Source of the DNA: an uncultured Peptostreptococcaceae bacterium
GTDB taxonomy: Bacteria > Bacillota > Clostridia > Tissierellales > Peptoniphilaceae
DNA length: 23,282 bases
Reading direction: 5' to 3'
Assembly (NCBI GenBank): GCA_947283485.1
Contig: CAMYOU010000017.1
Location: 1 to 23,282, forward strand
Position numbers and translations under genes: made by a program. How positions within the stretch are numbered: the first letter of the stretch is position 1; each line of letters starts with the position of its first letter. Positions 1-6,437 of the stretch are shown here, piece by piece. Under the pieces are notes generated by a model, which was not told the DNA's origin, ran no database searches, and saw nothing but the letters and a program-made list of their open reading frames with translations.

Positions 1-48
1 AGATTAGAATAACGGTCTCGTGGGCTCGGAGATGTGTATAAGAGACAG
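1..48 (+). other. Untrimmed Illumina Nextera/P7 sequencing adapter (not genomic)
   Basis: Bases 15-29 read GTCTCGTGGGCTCGG and bases 30-48 read AGATGTGTATAAGAGACAG. Together these are the Nextera read-2 adapter ending in the Tn5 mosaic end. Bases 1-4 (AGAT) match the end of the P7 primer, which leaves exactly ten bases (5-14) in the place of a 10-nt i7 index. The match is from memory of the published adapter but covers 34 bases without a mismatch, so chance is excluded. Genomic sequence starts at 49. Confidence 0.97.
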
Positions 49-101
49 AGCATCGGCTTCCCAAGCCGTGTGCGAGGGTTCGATTCCCTTCACCCGCTCC
101 A
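49..101 (+). tRNA. tRNA-Gly(CCC), 5' part missing
   Basis: Only the 3' part is present because the sequence begins at the adapter junction. Visible parts are the anticodon arm with stem CGGC/GCCG and loop TTCCCAA (anticodon CCC), the T arm with loop TTCGATT (79-85), the 3' acceptor strand CACCCGC (91-97), discriminator T98 and an encoded CCA (99-101). The missing 5' strand should read GCGGGTG. The D arm and 5' acceptor strand, roughly 22-24 bases, are lost. Anticodon CCC reads GGG codons. Confidence 0.93.
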
Positions 102-111
102 GTAAGTGCAT

Positions 112-188
112 GGTGGGCGTGGCCTAGCTGGTAGGGCGTCAGATTGTGGCTCTGAAGATCGCGGGTTCGAATCCCGTCGCTCACCCCA
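112..188 (+). tRNA. tRNA-His(GTG)
   Basis: The acceptor stem GTGGGCG (113-119) pairs with CGCTCAC (178-184). The anticodon stem TCAGA/TCTGA encloses loop TTGTGGC, giving anticodon GTG. The T loop is TTCGAAT (166-172). G112 faces discriminator C185, which is the G(-1):C73 pair that marks tRNA-His. CCA is encoded at 186-188. It lies 10 bases after tRNA-Gly and is surely co-transcribed with it. Confidence 0.97.
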
Positions 189-189
189 T

Positions 190-273
190 GCGGGAATGGC
201 GGAATTGGCAGACGCGCTAGACTTAGGATCTAGTTCCGATGGAGTGGGGGTTCAAGTCCTCTTTCCCGCACCA
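190..273 (+). tRNA. tRNA-Leu(TAG)
   Basis: The acceptor stem GCGGGAA (190-196) pairs with TTCCCGC (263-269). The anticodon stem CTAGA/TCTAG holds loop CTTAGGA, giving anticodon TAG. The long variable arm is that of a class II tRNA, as expected for leucine. Discriminator A270 is followed by encoded CCA (271-273). It starts one base after the tRNA-His CCA, so the three tRNAs form one transcript that ends at the hairpin at 324-348. Confidence 0.97.
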
Positions 274-323
274 TGACGCATAGGCTCGAGGGCATTTTAT
301 GAGTTCGAGCATTGCAACAAAAA

Positions 324-348
324 AGCGGAGCAAGTCTCCGCTCTTTTT
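324..348 (+). terminator. Intrinsic terminator of the Gly-His-Leu tRNA cluster
   Basis: Stem AGCGGAG (324-330) pairs with CTCCGCT (336-342) around loop CAAGT, followed by T344-348. It is preceded by a run of A, so it could also work on the other strand. A weaker hairpin, GCTCGA (284-289) with TCGAGC (305-310), lies between it and the tRNA-Leu end. Confidence 0.9.
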
Positions 349-390
349 GTGCCTATACGTGATCGGGTTTGTTTATACGCCGATGAAGAT

Positions 391-419
391 TCGCCATTTC
401 AAAGAATCGGTGTTATAAT
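391..419 (+). promoter_or_regulatory. Promoter of tRNA-Arg
   Basis: A perfect -10 hexamer TATAAT (414-419) is preceded by TG at 411-412, making an extended -10 (TGnTATAAT). The hexamer 17 bases upstream, TCGCCA (391-396), matches TTGACA at four of six positions. It sits about 38 bases before the tRNA and after a terminator, so tRNA-Arg appears to have its own promoter. Confidence 0.75.
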
Positions 420-456
420 GAAATACCGAAGTCGTCCTTTTTTATGTACGTTTCAT

Positions 457-533
457 GCGCCGGTCGTCTAGCTGGATAAGATTTCAGATTCCGAATCTGA
501 AGACCGGAGGTTCGAGTCCTCTCCGGCGCGCCA
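457..533 (+). tRNA. tRNA-Arg(CCG)
   Basis: The acceptor stem GCGCCGG (457-463) pairs with CCGGCGC (523-529). The anticodon stem TCAGA/TCTGA holds loop TTCCGAA, giving anticodon CCG, which reads CGG. The T loop is TTCGAGT. Discriminator G530 is followed by encoded CCA (531-533). It is transcribed separately from the upstream tRNA trio. Confidence 0.97.
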
Positions 534-574
534 TGGTTCTTCTCTGTCGCTTCTAAAGAAGCGGAGGAAGAAAT

Positions 575-604
575 AAAAAAGCGGAGTATCTCTCCGCTTT
601 TTTT
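575..604. terminator. Bidirectional intrinsic terminator between tRNA-Arg and the minus-strand membrane gene
   Basis: Stem AGCGGAG (580-586) pairs with CTCCGCT (592-598) around loop TATCT, with T598-604 on the plus strand and A575-580 before it. It therefore ends transcripts from both sides: tRNA-Arg on plus and the gene at 646-1284 on minus. The stem is identical to that of the terminator at 324-348. Confidence 0.9.
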
Positions 605-645
605 GTGCTTCTTCGTCGATTTTTCATTGCGCAGACCATTTTGCC

Positions 646-1284
646 TTATTTTTTTCTGCGCCAGATTTTCCAGTCTTTGGTTACGCGTTCGGTTTCGGGG
701 AGGACAAAATCGTCTTCGGAGTCCTCCTCATCGTCGCGTACATCTTCGCTTGAGATTTCGCCGCGTTTCTTTTTTTCGAGACGTTCGATTTCGTCGAGGT
801 AGATGGCTTTGGTCTCTTCTGCGTCCTTCATCTCCGGTTCAGGGATTTTGGGGATGGTGCGCGTCGCACCGAAGCGATCCGCATCGTCTTCCCGCATGTC
901 TTCGTCGAAGGCTTCTTCCGGAAGTTCTTCAGCGAGCTCTTCGGGGAAATCTTCCCATGTTTTTTTTCGTTTGTTGTAGATGCCGAGGATCCAGGCAAAG
1001 ACAAGACCGTTAAAACCCGCGACGAAATAGATGCAAAAATCCCAGATGCGATCGAGTCCGCTACGTGCAGTGAGATTGGCAAGTCCAATCGTCAGGCAGA
1101 AAACGCCAAGTCCTGCGAGGATCAGTCCCGGGAGATATTTGTAGAGTTTGCGCCTGCCGGTGACGCGATAGACGATGTAGACGACGATGAATGTAGCGAG
1201 TGTCATGGCGGGAAGAAGAATGAGACCGTTGCCGTATTCACTCAATAATTTCATAAAGAATTGAAAAAACTTGATGATTTTCAT
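646..1284 (-). CDS. Unknown membrane protein with acidic C-terminal tail
   Basis: I do not recognise the family. The 212-residue protein has three likely membrane helices (about residues 20-40, 51-70 and 82-102) and then a long charged cytoplasmic tail (110-212) rich in Glu and Asp, ending in a basic stretch (WKIWRRKK). The start was chosen at 1284 because GAGGAG (complement of 1291-1296) lies 6 bases upstream. A longer in-frame reading from 1386 lacks such a site and would run through the promoter. An extended -10 sits just upstream on the minus strand, so the mRNA leader is about 20 bases. The gene is monocistronic, divergent from uvrB, and ends at the bidirectional hairpin at 575-604. No functional clue comes from neighbours. 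Confidence 0.8.
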   Translation of the reverse strand: MKIIKFFQFFMKLLSEYGNGLILLPAMTLATFIVVYIVYRVTGRRKLYKYLPGLILAGLGVFCLTIGLANLTARSGLDRIWDFCIYFVAGFNGLVFAWILGIYNKRKKTWEDFPEELAEELPEEAFDEDMREDDADRFGATRTIPKIPEPEMKDAEETKAIYLDEIERLEKKKRGEISSEDVRDDEEDSEDDFVLPETERVTKDWKIWRRKK

Positions 1285-1312
1285 AGTAGGCTCCTCTGAT
1301 ATCGATATGTCT

Positions 1313-1321
1313 ATTATAACA
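1313..1321 (-). promoter_or_regulatory. Extended -10 promoter of the minus-strand membrane gene
   Basis: On the minus strand the sequence reads TGTTATAAT, a perfect -10 (complement of 1313-1318) with the TGn extension. No convincing -35 is seen at 17 bases. The predicted start lies about 20 bases before the ATG at 1284. Confidence 0.65.
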
Positions 1322-1345
1322 TGGATTTTCCAAGAAGCGGAAATT

Positions 1346-1374
1346 TTGACCGCATGCGGCTTAGATAGTATACT
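1346..1374 (+). promoter_or_regulatory. uvrB promoter
   Basis: TTGACC (1346-1351) and TATACT (1369-1374) are separated by exactly 17 bases, a strong vegetative promoter. The spacer contains the perfect palindrome CCGCATGCGG (1350-1359). Predicted transcription start is near 1381, at the first base of the LexA box. Confidence 0.88.
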
Positions 1375-1380
1375 GAGAAA

Positions 1381-1392
1381 GAACAAAAGTTC
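1381..1392 (+). promoter_or_regulatory. LexA (SOS) box at uvrB
   Basis: GAACAAAAGTTC is an exact GAAC-N4-GTTC inverted repeat, the core of the Gram-positive LexA/DinR operator. It begins 6 bases after the -10, so a bound repressor would block the start site. uvrB is a classic SOS gene in Bacillota, which supports the call. Confidence 0.85.
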
Positions 1393-1406
1393 AGATTGGA
1401 GTGCGT

Positions 1407-3374
1407 ATGGATTTCAAACTGGTGTCTCATTTTCAGCCGACGGGCGACCAACCGCAAGCCATTGATGCGCTGACGAAAGGACTCCAAAAGGGTCTTCATC
1501 ATCAGGTTTTGCGCGGCGTAACGGGGAGCGGCAAGACGTTTACGATGGCGAACATCATCGCCAATATCAACAGACCGACGCTCGTCATTGCACACAACAA
1601 GACGCTCGCCTATCAACTCGTAGGGGAGTTCAAAGAATTTTTTCCGCACAATGCGGTGGAATATTTCGTATCGTATTACGACTATTATCAGCCGGAGGCG
1701 TATGTGCCTCAGGCGGATCTTTATATTGAGAAAGACAGTTCAATCAACGACGAGATCGATAAGCTCCGTCACTCCGCGACGGCGGCGCTCTTTGAGAGAC
1801 GTGATGTTATCATCGTTGCGAGCGTTTCCTGTATCTACGGCTTGGGCGATCCGGAGGATTACAAGGAACTCATGGTGTCCTTACGTCCCGGCATGGTGCG
1901 CGATCGGGATGAAATCATAAGGGAACTCGTGGACATTCAATATGTACGCAATGATATCAACTTCATCCGCGGGACGTTTCGCGTGCGCGGCGATGTCTTG
2001 GAAATTTTTCCGTCCAACGAATCCGAGCATTCGATCCGCGTGGAATTTTTCGGCGACGAGATCGAACGGATTTCCATGATGGATGCCGTGTCGGGGAAAA
2101 CCATCGGCACGATGGATCATGCGGCGATTTTCCCGGCGAGCCACTTTGCGACGACGGACAAGAAGATCGAACGCGCGATCGGTACCATCAAGGAAGAACT
2201 CGAGGAGAGACTCGAGGTGCTTTACAAAGAGAATAAACTCGTCGAGGCGCAACGTCTCGAGCAACGGACGAAATACGATCTCGAGATGCTTGCAGAGATG
2301 GGGTTTTGCCCGGGGATCGAGAACTATTCGCGCCATCTCTCAGGTCGCGCCAAGGGTTCGAGACCGTACACGCTTATCGACTATTTTCCCAAGGATTTTG
2401 TCCTCATGGTGGACGAGTCGCATGTGACGATCCCTCAGATCGGCGGCATGAGCGCGGGAGACCGTGCGCGCAAGGAGACGCTCGTCGAGTACGGATTTCG
2501 TCTGCCGAGTGCGCTCGACAATCGACCGTTGTTTTTCAATGAATTTGAGAATCTCATCAAACAAGCGGTCTATATCTCCGCGACGCCGGGCCCCTACGAA
2601 CTCGAGAAGAGCGAGAATCTTGTCGAGCAACTGATTCGTCCGACGGGCCTTGTCGATCCGAAGATTGAGATTCGCCCGACGGAAAACCAAATCGACGATC
2701 TTTTGGAAGAAATTCGCGTCCAGGCGAAGAAAAAAGAACGCGTGCTTGTGACGACGCTCACGAAAAAAATGGCGGAAGATCTCACGAAATACCTCACCGA
2801 TCTTGGCGTGCACGTGACCTATATGCACTCCGATATCGATACGATCGAACGCATGGAGATCATCCGAGATCTTCGCAGCGGCGTCTACGATGTGCTCGTG
2901 GGCATCAACCTTTTGCGCGAGGGCTTGGATCTGCCCGAAGTTTCGCTCATTGCGATCCTTGACGCGGACAAAGAGGGTTTCCTTAGAAGTGAGACTTCCC
3001 TCATCCAGACGGTGGGCCGTGCCGCACGCAATGTCAACGGTCGCGTCATTTTCTACGCCGACAAGATCACGCCCTCCATGGAGCGCACGATGACGGAGAC
3101 GAAGCGTCGTCGCGACATCCAGGAGGCGTACAATCGCGAACACAAGATCACGCCGCGTACGATCGAGAAGGAAATTCGCGATGTGGTGCGCATCACGCAC
3201 GTGGCGGAGAAACACGCCGAAGAGGAGACGCTCACATTCGGTGAAATCAAGGATCTCTTGATCCGCATGGAATCCGAGATGCGCATTGCGGCGGAAGGAC
3301 TCGAGTTTGAACGTGCGGCATCTCTGCGCGACGAAATTCGCAAGATTAAACGAGAGTACGGACTGGAGGATTGA
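1407..3374 (+). CDS. uvrB: Excinuclease ABC subunit B (UvrB)
   Basis: UvrB is the damage-verifying helicase-like subunit of nucleotide excision repair. It is loaded by UvrA and then recruits UvrC. The 655-residue product has the family length. Visible parts are the start DFKLVSHFQPTGDQPQAI, Walker A GVTGSGKT (about 37-44), the Tyr-rich beta-hairpin YYDYYQPEAY near 95, Walker B VDESH near 338, motif VI around QTVGRAARN, and the C-terminal UVR motif (EFERAASLRDEIRKIK) that contacts UvrC. ATG 1407 is preferred over the in-frame GTG 1401 because GGAG (1398-1401) is 5 bases before the ATG and overlaps the GTG. It is first in an operon with uvrA, one base apart, under a promoter with a LexA box, so DNA-damage induction is expected. 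Confidence 0.97.
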   Translation: MDFKLVSHFQPTGDQPQAIDALTKGLQKGLHHQVLRGVTGSGKTFTMANIIANINRPTLVIAHNKTLAYQLVGEFKEFFPHNAVEYFVSYYDYYQPEAYVPQADLYIEKDSSINDEIDKLRHSATAALFERRDVIIVASVSCIYGLGDPEDYKELMVSLRPGMVRDRDEIIRELVDIQYVRNDINFIRGTFRVRGDVLEIFPSNESEHSIRVEFFGDEIERISMMDAVSGKTIGTMDHAAIFPASHFATTDKKIERAIGTIKEELEERLEVLYKENKLVEAQRLEQRTKYDLEMLAEMGFCPGIENYSRHLSGRAKGSRPYTLIDYFPKDFVLMVDESHVTIPQIGGMSAGDRARKETLVEYGFRLPSALDNRPLFFNEFENLIKQAVYISATPGPYELEKSENLVEQLIRPTGLVDPKIEIRPTENQIDDLLEEIRVQAKKKERVLVTTLTKKMAEDLTKYLTDLGVHVTYMHSDIDTIERMEIIRDLRSGVYDVLVGINLLREGLDLPEVSLIAILDADKEGFLRSETSLIQTVGRAARNVNGRVIFYADKITPSMERTMTETKRRRDIQEAYNREHKITPRTIEKEIRDVVRITHVAEKHAEEETLTFGEIKDLLIRMESEMRIAAEGLEFERAASLRDEIRKIKREYGLED

Positions 3375-3375
3375 C

Positions 3376-6225
3376 GTGAACGAAAATATCGTCATCAAGA
3401 AAGCAAATGTCAACAATCTCAAAGGGATTGATCTCACACTCCCGCGAAATAAGCTCATCGTCGTGACCGGGCTCTCGGGTTCGGGCAAGTCTTCCCTTGC
3501 TTTTGACACGATTTACGCCGAAGGGCAAAGACGCTATGTCGAATCGCTCTCGAGCTATGCAAGGCAGTTCTTGGGGCAGATGGATAAACCCGATGTCGAG
3601 ATGATCACGGGTCTGTCGCCGTCGATCTCCATCGATCAGAAGACCACGACGCGCAACCCGCGCTCGACGGTCGGAACGGTGACGGAGATCTACGACTATC
3701 TGAGGCTCCTTTTTGCCAAAGTCGGCAAAGCCTATTGCCCGATCTGCGGCAAACCGATCGAGGCCCAGACGATCGACCAAATGACCGATCGGATCTCAAA
3801 TTTCCCGGAGGGGACGCGCATGGAAATCCTTGCGCCGATTGTCCGCGGCAAGAAAGGCACGCATGCCAAAGTCCTCGACGCCGTTCGCAAGGACGGCTAT
3901 CTTCGCGTGCGCATCGACGGTGAAATGCACGAACTCTCGGAGGAAATCTCCCTCGACAAGAATTTCAAACATTCGATCGACGTCGTCGTGGATCGACTCA
4001 TAAGACGCGGGAATATTTTGTCCCGTCTCACGGGATCGCTTGAAACGGCACTCGATCTCGCGGGCGGCATCGTGAAAGTCGCCATTCCGGATGGCGAGAC
4101 GTATCTTTTCAATCAAAATATGGCATGTCCGGAGGGACACGTTTCCATCGAGGAAATCTCTCCGCGCATGTTTTCTTTCAACTCGCCGTTCGGCATGTGT
4201 CCCGAGTGCAACGGTCTCGGGTCGCACCGCTCGGTGAATCCCGCCCTTTTTATCCCCAATAAGGCACTTTCGATCGACAAGGGCGGTTTGGATCCGTTTG
4301 CCAATTCCAAACCGACGACCTATTATTACGAACTCATCAAGGCGCTTGCCGAGAGACACGGCTTTTCTACCGATAGACCGCTGGGCGAAGCCCCCAAGGC
4401 TTTTCTCGACGAGCTTTACTACGGGACGAAGAAACCCCTGCGTTTCCGCGCAATTTCCTCTTACAGCGGGGACAAACTCTTCAACCGTCCCTTCGAGGGC
4501 ATCATCAAACTCCTCGAAAACCGCTACGAATACACTTCGTCCGACGCGATGAAGGACAAGATTGAGCAATATATGACGGAAGAAACGTGCAAAACCTGTC
4601 ACGGCGCACGACTCAAGCCGGAAGTTCTATCCGTGAAGATCGCCGACAAGAACATCTCCGAGGTGACCAATCTCTCCATTCACGATGCACTTACGTTTAT
4701 GGAAGAAGTGCATGTCGAGGGACAGGACAAAGTGATCGCCGCACCGATTCTCAAGGAAATTCGCGAGAGACTGTCGTTCCTCGATCACGTGGGGCTCGGG
4801 TATCTCACGCTGGCACGCAAAGCCGGCACACTCTCGGGCGGCGAGAGTCAGCGCATTCGCCTGGCGACGCAGATCGGCAGCGGACTCACGGGTGTCATCT
4901 ACGTCCTCGACGAGCCGTCGATCGGGCTTCATCAGCGCGACAACGCCAAGCTCATCGAGACGCTCGAACGACTGAGAGATCTCGGCAATACCGTCATCGT
5001 CGTGGAGCACGACGAAGAGACGATGCTCGCGTCGGATCACATCGTCGACATTGGACCGGGCGCGGGGATTCACGGCGGCGAAGTCGTGGCACAGGGCACG
5101 CCGAAGGAAATTATGGAACATCCGACGTCCATTACGGGCGCGTATCTCTCAGGCAGGAAGAAAATTTCCATCCCCAAAGTTCGTAGAACGCCCTCGGGGA
5201 AAATCGTTCTGCGCGGCGCCGCCGAGAACAATCTCAAACACATCGACGTCGAGATTCCGACGGGCGTCTTGACGCTCGTGACGGGCGTCTCCGGCTCCGG
5301 GAAATCGAGTCTCATCGACGGGATTCTCTATCCCGTACTCGCGCGCGCCGTTCAGGGCGCGAAGATGCTCCCGGGTAAATACGACGCGATCGAGGGCATC
5401 GAAGCCATCGACAAAGTCATAGAGATCGACCAGTCGCCGATCGGACGCACCCCGCGATCCAATCCCGCGACCTATACGGGTGTCTTCGACCTCATCCGCG
5501 ATCTCTTTGCAGAACTTCCGGAATCCAAGATGCGCGGATATAAGAAGGGACGTTTTTCCTTCAATGTCAAAGGCGGTCGTTGCGAGGCATGTCGCGGAGA
5601 CGGCATTCTCAAGGTCGAGATGCATTTTCTCCCCGATGTCTACGTACCCTGCGAAGTCTGCAAAGGGAAACGATATAATCGCGAGACACTCGAGGTGCGC
5701 TACAAAGGCAAGAGCATTTCCGATGTGCTCGAGATGACCGTGGAGGAGGGGACGGAATTTTTCTCCGCCATTCCTTCGATTCATCGCAAACTCACGACGC
5801 TCCTTGAAGTGGGACTCGGGTATCTCAAACTCGGACAATCCTCGACAGAACTCTCGGGCGGCGAAGCGCAGCGCGTGAAACTGGCTACGGAGCTTTCGAA
5901 ACGCGCAACCGGGAAGACGCTCTACATCCTCGACGAACCGACAACGGGACTTGCGACCGATGACATCGCGCGACTCATCCATGTCTTGGAACGTCTTGTC
6001 GACGGGGGCAACACCATGATCATCATCGAGCACAATCTCGACGTGATCAAATGCGCGGATCACATCATCGACCTCGGTCCGGAGGGCGGCGACGGCGGCG
6101 GTACGATCGTCGCAAGCGGTACGCCGGAGGAAATTGCCAAAGTCAAGAAATCCTACACCGGGCAATTTCTCAAAAAAGTTCTTGAAAAAAATAGCTGCGA
6201 TTCCTACGAAAGCACCCCGCAATAG
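3376..6225 (+). CDS. uvrA: Excinuclease ABC subunit A (UvrA)
   Basis: UvrA is the dimeric ABC-type ATPase that finds DNA damage and loads UvrB. The 949-residue product is of normal length. Two ABC modules are visible: Walker A GLSGSGKSS (32-39) with zinc-module cysteines (CPICGKPI, MCPECNGLG, CKTCHGARL) and signature LSGGESQRIRLA, then a second Walker A GVSGSGKSS, zinc finger CEACRGDG/CEVCKGKRYN and signature LSGGEAQRVKLA. The start is GTG 3376, with GGAGG (3365-3369) inside the end of uvrB 6 bases upstream; the gap to the uvrB stop is one base, so translation is probably coupled. One oddity: after the second Walker B the sequence is DEPTTGLATDD, where most homologues I recall have GLH. The first copy keeps DEPSIGLHQRDN. 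Confidence 0.97.
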   Translation: MNENIVIKKANVNNLKGIDLTLPRNKLIVVTGLSGSGKSSLAFDTIYAEGQRRYVESLSSYARQFLGQMDKPDVEMITGLSPSISIDQKTTTRNPRSTVGTVTEIYDYLRLLFAKVGKAYCPICGKPIEAQTIDQMTDRISNFPEGTRMEILAPIVRGKKGTHAKVLDAVRKDGYLRVRIDGEMHELSEEISLDKNFKHSIDVVVDRLIRRGNILSRLTGSLETALDLAGGIVKVAIPDGETYLFNQNMACPEGHVSIEEISPRMFSFNSPFGMCPECNGLGSHRSVNPALFIPNKALSIDKGGLDPFANSKPTTYYYELIKALAERHGFSTDRPLGEAPKAFLDELYYGTKKPLRFRAISSYSGDKLFNRPFEGIIKLLENRYEYTSSDAMKDKIEQYMTEETCKTCHGARLKPEVLSVKIADKNISEVTNLSIHDALTFMEEVHVEGQDKVIAAPILKEIRERLSFLDHVGLGYLTLARKAGTLSGGESQRIRLATQIGSGLTGVIYVLDEPSIGLHQRDNAKLIETLERLRDLGNTVIVVEHDEETMLASDHIVDIGPGAGIHGGEVVAQGTPKEIMEHPTSITGAYLSGRKKISIPKVRRTPSGKIVLRGAAENNLKHIDVEIPTGVLTLVTGVSGSGKSSLIDGILYPVLARAVQGAKMLPGKYDAIEGIEAIDKVIEIDQSPIGRTPRSNPATYTGVFDLIRDLFAELPESKMRGYKKGRFSFNVKGGRCEACRGDGILKVEMHFLPDVYVPCEVCKGKRYNRETLEVRYKGKSISDVLEMTVEEGTEFFSAIPSIHRKLTTLLEVGLGYLKLGQSSTELSGGEAQRVKLATELSKRATGKTLYILDEPTTGLATDDIARLIHVLERLVDGGNTMIIIEHNLDVIKCADHIIDLGPEGGDGGGTIVASGTPEEIAKVKKSYTGQFLKKVLEKNSCDSYESTPQ

Positions 6226-6228
6226 AGT

Positions 6229-6270
6229 GACCCCCAAAAGTTGGACCTAAAAATCCAACATTTGGGGGTC
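6229..6270. repeat. Long inverted repeat resembling IS3-family (IS150-group) ends
   Basis: GACCCCCAAAAGTTGGA (6229-6245) pairs with TCCAACATTTGGGGGTC (6254-6270), giving about 15 of 17 pairs around an 8-base loop. The outer sequence TGACCCCCAAAAGTTGGAC is similar, from memory, to terminal inverted repeats of IS3-family elements of the IS150 group. No transposase fragment is present. It begins 3 bases after the uvrA stop. It may be a relic of abutted IS ends or simply a strong stem used in termination. Confidence 0.6.
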
Positions 6271-6293
6271 CGTGCACAATGCGGTGCTTTTTT
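6271..6293 (+). terminator. Probable terminator after uvrA
   Basis: GCAC (6274-6277) pairs with GTGC (6284-6287), followed directly by six T (6288-6293). The stem alone is weak, but it lies right behind the long inverted repeat at 6229-6270 and together they likely end the uvrBA transcript. Confidence 0.55.
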
Positions 6294-6332
6294 GTGTGCA
6301 GACGCGCGCGAACCTTTTGAAAAATAAAATTT

Positions 6333-6367
6333 CATTTCATAAGCATTTCATAAACGCTCTGTAAGAT
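6333..6367 (+). promoter_or_regulatory. Activator-type promoter of the redox cluster with 11-nt direct repeats
   Basis: CATTTCATAA occurs at 6333-6342 and again at 6344-6353, an exact direct repeat with an 11-base period. Eight bases later comes a plausible -10, TAAGAT (6362-6367, four of six), with no good -35. Tandem 11-base repeats in the place of a -35 are typical of promoters activated by OmpR/PhoB-type regulators. A second pair, CTGTAAG at 6359-6365 and 6372-6378, overlaps the -10. The role is inference. Confidence 0.5.
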
Positions 6368-6389
6368 GATCCTGTAAGCAAAAAGAAAA

Positions 6390-6421
6390 GCGCGTATGGC
6401 GTGCATGCCGACAAAACGCGC
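6390..6421 (+). other. Leader hairpin before the lipoprotein gene
   Basis: GCGCGT (6390-6395) pairs with ACGCGC (6416-6421), with GGC/GCC nested inside around GTGCAT. It ends 3 bases before the AAGGAGG ribosome site. It could affect mRNA stability or translation of the lipoprotein; no riboswitch family is recognised. Confidence 0.4.
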
Positions 6422-6437
6422 ACAAGGAGGAAATGAT

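Noticed and set aside
603..1013. 136-residue plus-strand open frame opposite the membrane gene
   Set aside because: Begins within a terminator T-run and is antisense to a gene with good start signals; Arg/Phe-rich shadow.
2340..3509. Long open frame on the minus strand across uvrB and the start of uvrA
   Set aside because: It is antisense to clear uvrB/uvrA coding sequence, gives an Arg/His/Phe-rich protein without motifs, and has no ribosome site; it is a shadow of codon bias.
5149..6237. 362-residue open frame on the minus strand over uvrA
   Set aside because: Fully antisense to the second UvrA ATPase module, no recognisable domain, and composition typical of reverse-strand shadows.
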